Below, piece by piece: positions 35,351 through 47,300 of a stretch of DNA of 64,000 bases. The position numbers and the translations under genes are program-made. Numbering within the stretch: the first letter of the stretch is position 1; each line of letters starts with the position of its first letter. Below the pieces are notes generated by a model. It did no database searches. It had not been told where the DNA came from and saw only the letters and a program-made list of their open reading frames with translations. The DNA comes from Deuterostichococcus epilithicus (Eukaryota > Chlorophyta > Trebouxiophyceae > Prasiolales > Stichococcaceae), in NCBI GenBank assembly GCA_033439295.1, contig JAVTLE010000014.1, forward strand, positions 2,790,001-2,854,000, written 5' to 3'.

Positions 35351-36149
35351 CGAGAATGACCACCTACAATTGCAACACTGACACACACACAACGATGTGT
35401 GTCGCGCTCAGATATGATTCTGAGTCCACGAGGTGTTTCAGTCTGCCACACTATCGTGAACCGTGAAGATCAGTACGTGTAGAAATGAGCATCTTACGTC
35501 CATCGGTCCATGCCTTCATGCTGCGTGGCCAAAAAACCCTACGAGTTACCATACGAGTACTGCTCGAGAAGCTACAAGCTGCAAGTATGAGATTTCAGGG
35601 CAAACTGCTGGCACCATGGTTCAGTGCTGCACTTTCAATGACGTCAACCCTCATGAGTTTTCACTCCCCAGACAGACACAGTTCTCGATGCTGCTATACA
35701 AACTGCTATGCATGACGCTGCCGCCAGCGTCATGCCCGCTACAATGTCATGAAAACAGTCAAACAATTTGGTCATTGCCTCCCACACTGAAATCATTCCT
35801 ACAAGAGCCTGCTATCGCTGCCAAACCACGATACCCGAAGCCCTGAGATTTGGAAAAACGCCATAGACCCCAGGAAAGTGAGAAGTGAGAAAGCCTCGGC
35901 TGCACGCCGGGGGAAGTCTGCGAGTGCCACCAATGATGCTGGCAACAGTTGCGTTCGCAGCTTTCCAAATGCCTCGCCCGCAGGCCCTGGCACGGCGCTG
36001 CAAGCCAGGGCTTGCAGCGCGGCTGAAAGGTTGGGAAATTTGTGCTTCAATCCTGGTCTGGCCCCGTGCGGTTGCCACACTCGGGCAAAGTGCTCCCAGT
36101 GCATCTAGGTATGACGGCACCTCTACTATGTACATCCCATCTGTTGCTA
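35351..36149. promoter_or_regulatory. Spacer between tandem minus-strand genes
   Basis: This 799-bp stretch holds the promoter of the acid phosphatase and the 3' UTR of the MYB gene. Open minus-strand frames cross 35799-36285 and could extend the MYB C-terminus if its last intron were spliced otherwise, but none shows a motif. Confidence 0.45.
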
Positions 36150-39100
36150 TCAGCACCCGCCGGCCAGCAGCGGGTCGAGCCATGGGGTGCTCCTGCACCG
36201 CATCAGGAGGCATGCACATGTAAGCGACGCATGCTTGTGATGGAGCAAACTGGAAACCTGCGGTCAACAGAGCGCGATTGATCATACAGATACGCGACGC
36301 CTGCCATGCACAGCCAACGGTGAGGTCTGGACACGCACCAGTCCATTTTAACGGGTTCCCCGTTTATGATCGTCACCCGTCTGCCCCGCTGCTGCTCCCT
36401 TTGCTGCTGCTGCTGCTGCTGCTGCCGGCCGCCATCCGACTGCAGCGCGGTGGCACGGCTGGCGCTGCCATCAGCGCTGGCGCAGCGACCGCGCTCCCAG
36501 ATCTCCCTGTCGTGTCGCTGCTGGTCCCCCTCCGGCACATGCCACTCGTTAGACCGCCGGCCGGGCCTGCGGCGGTCGCCATACTGCCTGTAGTCAAATT
36601 GCCTATCATGCGGCGGCTCCCAGGCCGCCGCGAGCTGTGGCGACTCCATCTGCCCACGCTGCGCCTGCGGCGGCAGCAGGGCCAGCGCGTCGGCCGCCGG
36701 CGCATTGGCCCACGAGGAGCAGTGGACGTAATCTCGCGGCTGGCGCGGCTCGACGAAGCCGAAGCCACTGTCGAGGCTGCCGTCGTCATCGAAGTAACCC
36801 TGCGCCGCCGCTGCGCCATAGGGGTCTTGCTGCAGGCGCAGCTCGTCGCTGCCGCTCAGGTGGTAATGATCCTGCGGCGGCGGCGGCAGCATGCCGTGCA
36901 CCAGGTGGTGTTTTGCCTGCGCCGCGGTGAGCCGCAGCATCTCTGACGACGCCCGCAGCGTCATGGGGAAGGTGCGGGTGGCGACGGACAGCCGCGCTGC
37001 AGGCCATGGCTGCCGCTCCAGCCGCCCGCCGCCCGGGGGGCTCAGCTGCAGCTGCCGCGCCGCGGCGGCGCGGTCCCCCACGTAGGGGTCGCAGCTGTAG
37101 CTGGCGAAGTGTGGGACCGGCCCATCGGTCGCTGAGGCGCCGCAGGCGGGGCCATCGCGGCTGCCGCCGCGGGGCCAGTAGTAGCCAAGGTCGCTGACGC
37201 GGCGCCGCGTCGCCGGCGGCGCCGGTAGCGGCCCGTCCACATGAGCGCTGGTTCGCCGCCGCGTTGGCTGCGGGCTGGCCGTCTCATACCCCGACAGGCT
37301 GAAGGTCTCATAGCGCCAATGCCGCCGCCGCCGCAGCTCGTCACGCTCCTCGTGCGGCTGCAGCGCGGGCAGCTGCTGCTGCGCCTGGTGCTGCCGCAGG
37401 CACGGGGCGCGGTGCGGGTCGCCGGTGCCGAGCCGCAGCCCAGGCGACATGGCGTTGGCGTCCCAGTCCAGGTGCTGCAGGTGCTGCTGACTCTTGCTGC
37501 CCCAGCCGCAGCCGCTGCCTGGCCTGGCGTCCTGGAAGCGCTCGCCGTTTGGCGTGTAGCGCCGCTGCTGGCTGTATGCGCCCGAGTGCGAGCGGGGGCA
37601 ATCCTCCAGCAGGGCGGCGTCGCCTGCCTCAAAGGGGGTGGTGGGCCCCGCCTGACGCTGCGCCCAGCCCTTCCGTGGCTGCTGTGCATCCAGCATGTGC
37701 AGGGTGAGCAGTCTTGTGAAGCACTCTGCTACGCAACGACTCAGAGAGGGCTGCTCCCTTGATTTGACGGATATGGCCATGCTGTTGAAATGACAGCACC
37801 AGCTCTCGTGCATTGCGCCAACGTCCAGATTCAGATTCCAGTATGGAGTCGAAGTCTGCGAGACCTTTGCGATTGCCATCCCGATGAGCAAACTGTGCCA
37901 TGTGCCAGGAGACGTGAGCAACTGTCACACACCTGTGCCGCAGGTGACGCCGCACGCTGCGGGGCTGTGCCGAACATGCTAGCGGCCTGGCCGAGCAGCG
38001 TCGCATGCTGGTAGCCGCCAGAAAAGGCGTCAGGCACCTCTCCCGCGGTCGGCGCCCACAGCTCCTTGGCGCTGGCATCGAGCTCAGCTTCCGATGCGAA
38101 GCTGGGATCCAGCAGCGCCGCCCACTTGCGCATCGCATCCAGGCTGCGCGGGCACAGCAGGCCCTCCATGACGTGATCCGCTGCCGCCTCGTAGCTGCTG
38201 CCGCTGGAGGGCGTTGCGGCTGTGGCGCCGAGTTGGCCGGCGGCGGCGGGCTCCGCTGCGGCGGTGCTGTCCATTAGCGCCTTCATCTGCGCCGCTGCAT
38301 AGTGCACGCCCGGCGGCAGCGGCGGCTCGCCGTGGCCGCCGCCCAGGCCGCCGCCAGGGCCGCCGCTGCTGGGACCGCCGTCGGGGCCGCCGCCGCCGGC
38401 GCCCTCGCCGCTGCTGCCGCCGTAGCTGCGTTGGGGCCCTGGCGGTGCGCTGCCGTTGCAGCCCCAGCTGTTGGGGCCGCCGTCCTGCGTGCCAGGCGAA
38501 GGCACATACTCTGCAAACTGCAGCACCGGCCCGCTGGTCGCTGCCGCGATGGCGCTGGAGGACATTAGCTCCCACTGCTCCGCTGGCAGCTGCTTCTCCT
38601 GCAGCTGGTGAGGCGGCGGCGATGGGCCGGGCTGGTGCCACCGCCGCTGATGGTGCGCCTGGCCGCCGCGATACGCCGCTGACAAATGCCCTGGAGCGGC
38701 GGCCAGGCCCTGCAGCTGGCTGCACGGCTGCTTGGCATGCTCGCCGCCGGGTGGCCGCGCCGCCGGCGGTGCGCCCCACTCGGGTGTTGCAGCGTCTGTG
38801 TCGGTTGGCGCCGCGCCCGACGCCTCGTGCAACGCAACGGCTGGCTGCCGTGCCGCATGCTCGGCCTGCCCCGCGGGCTGACCAGGACGCGGCTTCGGCA
38901 GACGCTGTGCGGGGTCGGCGACCTGGGCATCAGGAGCAGCAGGGGTACTTCAGGGTCGCGTCCAGGCGCTGCTGCCGCAGCCGGTCGGCCAGCAGTCTGG
39001 CGGTTATCCTATGTCGGCGCCGACGCATGGGGCTAGCAGCCAGTGTGCATTTAGCGTCCGCGTGCAGCGTGCACAGTGTTCATGGATCACCTCAGGGAGC

Positions 39101-40552
39101 TGCGGCTGCGCCCCGGCGCCGAGGCCGGGCGACGACGCCGTGCCGGCGACGCTTGCGGCTGCCGTCTCGACCCTGCGCTTCAGCCTCGCGTGCCACCTGT
39201 TTTTTATGGAGTTGTCGGTCCTGCTCGCAACACAGGAAAGGCGTGAAAACTGGGATGGCTGGCAGCACACCAGCTAGGTTAGCCAGGGCACTTGCGTGAC
39301 CGGCGAGTCAGCTGCCGGTACAGCTGATTACACCCGCGCCTCAGGCGGCGCTCACCTGCCCGGGAGCCGCTTGGCGATTTCCGACCAGCGGTTGCCAAGT
39401 TTCGCGTGTGCCTGCGGAAGGACGGCACGCCGGCGATCAGTCTGGAGGTGGCATCGACGTGCGCTCGAGCGAACTTGCCAGATGCACGCTGCGTCCGTCC
39501 GTCGCACGGCTGCCCGGCGCACCTCGGTGAGAATGCGGTCCTCCTCTGGCTCAAAGGGCCCATGTTTAAGCTGCGGACACAGCTGGTTGAACCACCTGCG
39601 CAAGCGGGACCGGGCGTTTAGGCTGGGCGGACGCAAACGGTGCCGTGCCGTGAACATCTGGCGACGCGCTGCGCTGCGGCGTCCGCGAGTCGCAACGCGG
39701 CTCTTCGAGACACAACATGGACCAGGAACGAGCGGTGACTCAGGCTCTGGCTCAGGTGGTAATGAGCGGTCGGTCTGCCCGACTCGGATTGGCACGCCGC
39801 TTTCATCCTTCAGAAGTGCACGTGGGACGCCAGCCCGGCGACGCGACCCCGATCCTCTGAGGGCGAGGCTCTGACGCCTTGAGACAGTTCGTGCCGCCGG
39901 AGGCAGCCGCCAGGTGGGTTTGCTGCCACTGCCAAATTGTAAGGAGGCAGTACATGCATGTCAAGCGGCGCTCATCACCTGAGCCGGCAGCTCTTGCCGC
40001 TCCGTCCAGGGACACCTTTAGCGACCAGAGACCAGTGCGTAGTACCGTGTTCGGTGATGAGGCGTATCAACGCGGCGTCCTCCTGCAGCAAGGCCAAAAT
40101 TGACACGCGCCTCAGTGCGAGAGCATTTCCGATGGCAGCAACACACGCTGCATGTACAGCGTGCCACGTCGAAGCCTTTTGGCAATCCGGTGCTGGAGGT
40201 TCTGAGGCAAATGGCTGACGTCCATGCCAGCGGGTTCTGGGCAGCCCGGGACGGGCGTTGCAACTCGTCCTGCAGTGAGAGGTCGACCCGGCCGAGCAGG
40301 GCTGCGCCAACGACCTCATATAGGGGAGACACAATGATGGTGCCGGGCGCAGGCCTCGAGGCTTCGCATGCAGGCCAGCAGCGCGGATTGTCTTCCGGGC
40401 TAGGGCCCAACTGAGAGTGTACGAAGCAAGACGCGGCCTATCTGCAGCGATGCGCATGAGACGTTCGGACAGCGCACTTCTGCGCTCCACGCTCCCTTGA
40501 CGTGTGCCTCGCCGTCCGCCTTTGGCTCTTTCGAGTCCGGCTTCTGGCCCAT
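36150..40552 (-). CDS. R2R3-MYB transcription factor with very long C-terminal region
   Basis: Plant-type DNA-binding regulator, presumably nuclear. Eight exons in transcript order: 40478-40552, 39979-40082, 39523-39595, 39356-39411, 39091-39220, 37933-38922, 36339-37681, 36150-36192; 937 residues, phases agree. R2 runs from about residue 19 (KGAWSAEEDAALIRLI, HWSLVAKGVPGRSGKSCRLR) and R3 follows (HGPFEPEEDRILTEAHAKLG, NRWSEIAKRLPGRTDNSIKN, RWHARLKRR). The first Trp of R3 is Phe, as is normal in plant R2R3 proteins, and PGRSGKSCRLRW with GRTDN place it near the MYB44-type clade. After the repeats come some 800 residues rich in Gly, Pro, Ala, Gln, Arg, with a Gln run from a CTG repeat at 36403-36425 and islands such as RVTIINGEPVKMDW near the end. 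The start MGQKPDSKEPK is the first ATG joining in phase to R2. The 14-codon last exon is the weakest part. Confidence 0.92.
36403..36425 (-). repeat. CAG/CTG run in MYB exon 7
   Basis: Seven to eight CTG units on the + strand encode a Gln run in the low-complexity C-terminal region of the MYB protein. Similar runs occur in the Lys-rich gene (17825-17848) and the bromodomain gene. Confidence 0.8.
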
Positions 40553-40960
40553 TAGACCTTTCAACCCCTTTCGGCTGGCACCAAGCTCCAAAACGCCGCG
40601 CAGCCGTCCGTGCGGCGCACGACGGCGGCGGTGGGTCAGTTGCGTGTACGCATGTCAACCCATCTCCACACGGGCCGCTTCGCATGCACGGATCTGCAAG
40701 CGGAGCCTCTCCACGCCGGCGGATCAGCAGGTTGCAGGGCAGGCGTCACGGTGGTGACTAAATGCAAATAAGGGTGTCTCCAGGGGGGGTCACCCCTTTC
40801 ACATTTCGCAGATTCCGGGTTCACCGCAATTACCACGTCGAAAGGCCATGAGGCGGCAAGGGGCAGCGCCAGACACCTGGCCGGGCAAGCAAGGGGGCCA
40901 AACTCTTGACTCATCAATCTGAGGGCGTCACAGAGCCATCCCACTGCCGTGCAACCAGCA
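40553..40960. promoter_or_regulatory. Spacer EMSY-LIKE 3' end / MYB promoter
   Basis: This 408-bp stretch separates two minus-strand regulators in tandem. It holds the 3' UTR of the EMSY-LIKE gene and the promoter and 5' UTR of the MYB gene. Nothing further was recognised. Confidence 0.5.
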
Positions 40961-43856
40961 TCAGCACGCCGAGATTGCGGCACGCAGCTTGGCCTCGTGC
41001 GCTGCTAGGTCTTGCAGCTGCACCTGCATCCGTGTCACCGGGTCTGCAAACAGTGACAACAGCAGATCAGCACGACAATCGCAGCCTCCGAACCTCATCC
41101 GCCAACAGAATCAGCATGGAGCCGCAGTCTGTGTGCAGACTGTACGGAGGACACCCACTCGAGCCCATCCGGGCGGCAGGGCTGCATGTAGTGTTCAGCA
41201 TAACACCCCCTCGACTGCTGAGCGACACCACACCGCGCCCAGTGCCCTGCTCCGACGCTGCGCCGCGAGCCCCGACTTCGTCCCACGCTTTTGCGCATGC
41301 CTGCCACAACTGACCACCACTAACGCAACTGCCCCATCTCGTGGCACACGCAGCCGTGACCAGCAGCAGAAAAGTCAGGAAGCAAGCACACCAGGGTAAG
41401 CCGCGGCAGGCGCGGACAGGTTGACCAGCTCGCCGACGACGTCGCGGGCGCGGGCATCCAGCACATCGCGCATGCCCTCCAGCTCAGCAGCGCTGCCGTC
41501 CGCCAACCGCTCCTGAAAAATCGGCTGGGAGTACGGCACCTCCACGCCGCCCGCCTGCGCGGACATGCCGTGCACAGCTTCAGCGGGGTGCAGGAGGCAG
41601 ATGCAGTTGAGCTGAGCACGCACCAGCACACCATGTCTGGGACCCTGCGATGGAGCAGGATCACGAGCTAGTCTGGCCGCGTTCAATGCTATTCAAAGCA
41701 TACACGACGCGGACGAATCTGCACCGCCATCTCGACAGAGCAGTGCCACGAGCAACGCCACAGGGCTGCGGCCACATACCGCCTTGCGCTTCTGGCTGCG
41801 CGAGATGGAGCCGCTGCGCAGCGGCGGCGCGGCGGGCGTCGCCAGCTGCCGCACGTCCGCCGCGTCCTGCGCCAACTCGTAGTCCACGCCTGGCCGCAGG
41901 TTCCTGTCAGCGCAGTGGTTAAAATTTGGACGCGACTCGGAATCCAGTGTTGCGGCTGCTCTTGGACGCACTTGCCGCCAGACGGTCGGGCCGCAAGCAC
42001 GCTGGAGTAGGCATCGCTTGCTGCCATGCACCCGCCGCATCAGGACGGGATCTGAGGAGGCAGCAGACCATGCGATCCTGGCGCTTGTGCTGCCGGCAGG
42101 AGCTCCCCAGAGAGGCAGACGGAAAGCAGGGAGGAGACAGGGATGATGCATCATGATGCAGTGGGGCCCGCACGAGAGGTTGATCTCCTCCCAGCTTTCA
42201 TCTGGCGTGCTGATGTCGTAGACGACCGTGTGCTCGTTGGTGGCCGGCTTGTAGTCTGTGACCACGCCCTTTGCCCATGCCACCTGCTCCATCGGCCAAT
42301 GACGCCTGCGCAGCACGGTGTCCAACAGTAGCTGGAGCCATCAACGAGCTGGCAAGGAGGCTGTACGTTTGCCTGGCACTGAACGGTTCGACTTCTGGGC
42401 AGGAGATTGCACACAAGACACCGCGCATAAGCTGTACGGAGGAGAGGCTCACCAAATGGTGCGGCCAATCAGCTCGTTGACATGCCCGCCTGGAGCCGCG
42501 CTGCTGGATCGCTTGCCCCGCTTCCTCAACGCCGGCGCTGCCGGCTCGCCGCTGGCGTGCGTCAGCCTGCCCCTGCAAAGCATCTCAAACCCCTTTCGCG
42601 GGGCGCTGGTGGACGCACGGTACACTAATGCAAATGGACGCGTTGCAAGGACGCCTCAGGTCGAAAGCTGAATAACAAGCGATTGCCCGCAAGGGGCTGC
42701 CTCAGACATCCAGATGCACTTGTCTGCGCGCCTGTTAGGGGGTCTACCAGGCCCTCTCCGATCTGAGCCGCCCGCCGCTGCGCTTGCTCCAGCACCGCTC
42801 CTGCGCCAATAGCATGCATCAATCCAAGCCCGATAGCATTTCTAATGAAACTGTCGCCTGACTGGACCTTCAGCAGGGTGTCCGTGGGCTCTATGGGCCT
42901 TCGTGCCTCTGCATTGCCTCCCGAACCAGGGCATCGACTAGAACACAGTCAATCCTCAAGGTTTGACAGCTTGATACACTTGGCAGATGATTGCCTACTG
43001 ACGCCGCGGCCGCGGCCACGACGACCAGCCGACGGCTGCTGCGCTGATCTGCAGCGTTTGCGACGCAGCGATGCATCAGCAGCGCTGCGACAACATCAAT
43101 CTGGACGGATTGCAGAGCTAGATGGAATGCTGTGGAGGTTGTGGAGGGATTTGCTTGGAGCGAGCCATGGGCCTGGAGTCGTGCAGGTACATCTTGCAAG
43201 TGAATGCAAGTCAATGCGTGAGTAACATGGTTCAAGTGCAGTGTTCGAAAGACATCTCAGTGCTCACCTGCGGCTGGGCAGCTCGGCGACCGGCGTTGCA
43301 TAGCTGCTAGTCATGGGCAGCGGGCGCCCCTCCCGAATTGCCGTGATCTCCTCATCCTCCATCACCTTGCTCAACACCGTCTGTCGCCGCCCAGGCAGGC
43401 AGAGGCTCAGAGCTCGAGCGCAGGCTTGGCGGCTGTAGTTTGTTAGCCGTCAGGGTGTGTCGAAGGGAGCGTGCAGCCGCGTGCGAATGTGTGTGCATGA
43501 CGCATTGTGCAGTCCGCGTGCGGCTGAGAGTCTCAAGACCAGAGGAAGCGGTGCAGATGGCGCTCACAAAGTGCTCCTCCGTCGAGATGTGCAGTTCGCG
43601 ACGGATCTCTGTCATCAGCCGCTCCTTCGACTGCGGCAGGCAGTGAGTGATGGCATCAGCGGTGGGCGGGGAAGAAACGCCGCCGCCGCCGCCGCCGCCG
43701 TCGTGTCTTGAGTATTCAGCTCACAAACACACAACTGTCGTTCATGCAGCAACGGCTCACCCAATCCATTGCTGTTGCAGCCAGCGCGCGAAGCACTGCT
43801 GTGTATGCCTCCAGCTCCAGCTTTTGTTGCTGCGGGCTGCGGACTGCGTCCGCCAT
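40961..43856 (-). CDS. EML: EMSY-LIKE protein (ENT domain, Agenet/Tudor-like domain, C-terminal coiled coil)
   Basis: Chromatin reader of the EMSY-LIKE family; in plants the Agenet/Tudor module binds histone tails and the protein works with chromatin remodellers. Nine exons in transcript order: 43761-43856, 43568-43630, 43268-43380, 43003-43048, 42453-42592, 42174-42305, 41780-41903, 41392-41554, 40961-41043; 319 residues, phases agree. The ENT domain is at residues about 10-85 (LELEAYTAVLRALAATAMDW, SKERLMTEIRRELHISTEEH, VMEDEEITAIREG). A basic Gly/Arg stretch (AGRRGRGRG) follows. The Agenet part is residues about 145-197: NELIGRTIWRHWPMEQVAWA, KGVVTDYKPATNEHTVVYDI, STPDESWEEINL, matching the family's YEAVITDYNP...HALVYDI..TWEWVNL. 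The last exon encodes a coiled-coil stub (RMQVQLQDLAAHEAKLRAAI). The start of exon 5 (42592) is the least certain border. It is head-to-head with TIC110. Confidence 0.9.
43679..43700. repeat. (CGC)n trinucleotide repeat in EMSY-LIKE intron
   Basis: About seven CGC units lie in the first intron of the EMSY-LIKE gene. It is non-coding in the model and a likely length polymorphism. Confidence 0.8.
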
Positions 43857-44309
43857 GATCTCCTGTGCTCGGCAGGGAACCTCGAAGCTGGCGCTGTCTG
43901 ACTCGTTAAGAGTTCTGAAAGTATGTCACAGGTGCCAGCAGGTCTGATGCAACACTCGTGCTCCGGTGCACCAACTTGTTGGGATCGTGCGTCTCTCGGA
44001 GTTTGACGCAGGCTCGTGCTTCAGGCAAAGCTTCTGCGAGCACGCGTCGTAGTGTGCAACGTGACAGCGAGTTTGCTCAGAAGAAGACTGCAAGCATCAA
44101 TGTATGGACTGGCCGCATATTTGCAGCCCTTCAATGCTTCAAAGTCTCTCAGAGAGGGGCAGCAGGGGAAGCTCCTTGGGTTAAATTTGGCTGGCAAAAC
44201 TGCTTCCTAGCTGAAAAGCTGGTAGCAGCCGACACTAAGCAATGTGATCCTGCGCCTGGTGCCCTTTCCAGCGCCGCAGGGGTGCGCCAGGCGCTTGCAA
44301 ACGTCCACC
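43857..44309. promoter_or_regulatory. Bidirectional promoter, EMSY-LIKE / TIC110
   Basis: This 453-bp gap separates two divergent start codons. It is AT-richer than its flanks and without convincing coding frames. The TIC110 ATG at 44310 sits in a good context (cccaccATGa-like). Confidence 0.55.
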
Positions 44310-47300
44310 ATGAATGTAATGTTGGGTCCGCAAATGCGGGCAGGCGGCTGCGCGTGCCGGCCAGTGCCTGCGCTGTCCAAGCGGCCCTCTGTGTCGCTGT
44401 TTCGACACCGTGCACAGCCGGCTCCGGCGCTCCGGCGTGGTATCTGCACCCACAGGCGACCAGCGCTCAGGGTCTCAGCACAGGCATCTTCAGGTGCTGC
44501 ATCCCAGGTGCGACCGTGCTCTCGGAATTGCATGGCCACATTATTGGCGTTCGACTGCATCTCGATGGTTGTGCAACATCGACCCATTGTTGCTCTTATC
44601 CGCTGCTTTCAACGTTCAATGGACGTAAGATGTGGGTGTCGGTCTGCAGACACCCTTTCAGCAAGAGCGGGAACAGGATGCGCTGCAAAGCGCGCTCGCA
44701 AGCGTGCCAGCCTCAGCGGTCACTGCCGGTGCCGTGCTCGTCGTGCTGCTGACCGCCGGCGCCGGCGGCCTCGCAGGCAGCCAGGCCCCAGGTCAGGATG
44801 CGGCAATTGCATTAAGCACTGCATGTGGCGCCTACGGGCTGCGTCACCGCCACAGGTCCATAACAACCGATGCATGACATGGGGTGCATGGCACGGCGTG
44901 GATCTGGATGCACACGCTTCTGCGTCGAGACACCCGCATCGATGTCTGTCAATTCCATAATGCTTGCAGCGGCATGGCGCACGCTGGGCAAGGCCGGTGG
45001 AGCCCTCATCGGCGCGGCGGCCGGCGTCCTGCTTGCCAAGCGTCTGCAGGAGACGCGGGCAAAGGCAGCCAGCATCGTTTTGCACAACCTGCTGGCCTCG
45101 AAGGAGGACCCCCGCAGCCTCACCCGGCAGGAGGTGGGCCCGGCGCCGTGCGGCTGCGCAGGCTTTCCGCAGGATGGCAGCGGGATACGGATCTGCTTGG
45201 CTTGACCGAGCATGCGGCGCTTCAGGCTGCGACACGAGATCTCTCAGCTGCAAGCAGTGGAGGCTGCGAGCCTTGGATTATCACACTGCCCCCCCGGGCG
45301 CTGCGGGCACGCGGCGGTCGTCACGAGCTGCGTGTCGGCCTGGCCCAAGCGTGTGCGTCATGTCAGCGGCTCACGGCGTGCCCACTCCCGCCCACAACAG
45401 GTGGAGGACATCAACGCGCGCTTCGGCGTGGACATCGCGACCTCGCAGCCGGCGGATGTGGCGGCTATGTACGGTCTGTTCCTGGAGTGGTCCATCCCCA
45501 AGGGCGATGCGCCGCTGACGGGGGAGGAGCCCGATGCCATCCGCGCCTTCAAGGAGGCCCTGGGGCTGTCCGACGAGGACGCCGCCCCAGTGCACCTGGA
45601 CGTTGGCCGCCGCTTTGTGCGCTCCTCCTTCGAGTCAGGGTCCCGGGAGGCCACCGCCGTGGAGAAGAAGGTGGGCCCCGCAGCCGCGCTGTGCAGCAAC
45701 CTGGCGCAGTCTTGCTGCAGGACTCGCTGCAGAAGCTTCGTCTCTTTGTGGTTTCTGCCTGTCGACTGGCAGCTGACAGGGCTTCTGGCAGTGACTGCCG
45801 AGCGCCTTGGCGGTACCTGCCTGTTCCTGGTGAGGCGGACCGTCTGAGCGCCTGTTCCGTCCCCACCGCAGACCTTCCAGAAGCTCATCTTCGTCAGCAA
45901 CCTGGTATTTGGCGACCAGAAGGCGGCCTTCCTGCTGCCCTGGCGGCGCACCTTCAAGCTGACGGACTCGCAGCTCGCGGTGGCAAAGCGTGACAGCGCC
46001 AAGGCGCTCTTCAAGTCCTTCCTTGACAAGCGCGGCGGCTTCCAGGTGTGTCCGCCGTGCTCGCCGCCAATTGTGTCCTCAGCGATCACCTGAGGGATTG
46101 CTGCGTCCCTCAGCATGCAGTCCTGCCGAGACCAGACCGCACTGCTAGACTCCTGCGCTCCATATACCGGATCTCGGAACCCCCACAGCACACATCTTGT
46201 TGACCTAATGCTGTGCTGGCCGTCCAGCAACAGCCTCTCGAGCGGCAGAACTGGGCGACGGCTGACACCGGGCCCCGTCTCTGCGTGCGGCAGGCAGACA
46301 AGACGCAGCTGGCGGAGCTGCGGCAGTACCAGCAGCGGGTGCGACTCAGCGACGAGGTGGCGACAGACATTGTGAAGGAGGCGGCGCGCGCGCGCCTGGA
46401 GGCGGGCCTCGACGCCGCGCTGGAGGTAGTCAAGCGACGCACCCGGGCGCGCGACTACTCCGAGGCCGTCTCCGAGGTGCCCACGCATCCCAGACCCCAG
46501 CCGGCCGGAGGAGTGGTTGCTGTGTCTGGAGGCGGGGCCAGTCGTCGGCTCGGCTCAGCAAGCTGGCACCCCAGCCGATGCGCCTGCAGCCCGTGCCTGG
46601 CAGCGCGCCCTGAGGGTTGCGGGGGACTGGATGCCTGGTTGGTATCGACAACACGTCGATTTTAGCCGAGCGCCGGCTGACCCGCCGCCGCCGCGCCTGG
46701 TCCCCTGCAGCTGGAGCAGCTGCTGGCGTTCAACAGGCAGCTGGACAGCCTGGCGACGGATCCCGACGTGGTTCCGGGCCTGGGCCGCACCAGCGTGTGG
46801 GGCGGCAAGTATGACGCTGCCTCGGGCGAGGGCAAGACGCGCGAGCTGCGCTCCCTGTTCCGCATCTTCCTGGAGGAGCGCCTCGCCAATCACAAGTCGG
46901 TGCGTGCCTGCCTTGTTGCTCGGTCCCCTTCGCTCGGTGTCCCTTGCCCTTGACCACCCAGAGCCCGGTGGCATCCTGGCGCCCGGTGGCCTCGCCAAAG
47001 GCGCTCACCTCACCTGCGGCTCCTTTGTCACTCGTCCTTGCAAGCTCTCCCTGGCAACGCAGCCGGGCTCCTGCTGAATTTGAGTCTGCCTCGCTGCCAG
47101 GCAGATCAGCGCCCCACCGCTGCTGGCGCGCCGCACACTCTCGGCAGGTTCCCTGCCCCACAGCTGCTGCCCCTGACCCGCCGCTGCCGTCCTGCTGCCA
47201 GGTGGACGATGCGCTGGAGAGCGACCTGGCGGACCTGCAGCTGGCGCTGGCGCTGGGCCCCAAGGAGGCCGCCGGCGTGCGCGAGGAGGTCATCTCCGCC

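Noticed and set aside
37831-39299. Long + strand frames opposite the MYB C-terminal exons
   Set aside because: They are antisense shadows: rich in Arg, Ala and Pro with no motif, while the minus strand links in phase to the MYB repeats.
44149-44587. Minus-strand frames with GPNITFMVD-like text
   Set aside because: They are the complement of the TIC110 transit-peptide exon, which has a good start context and joins in phase to the TIC110 body.
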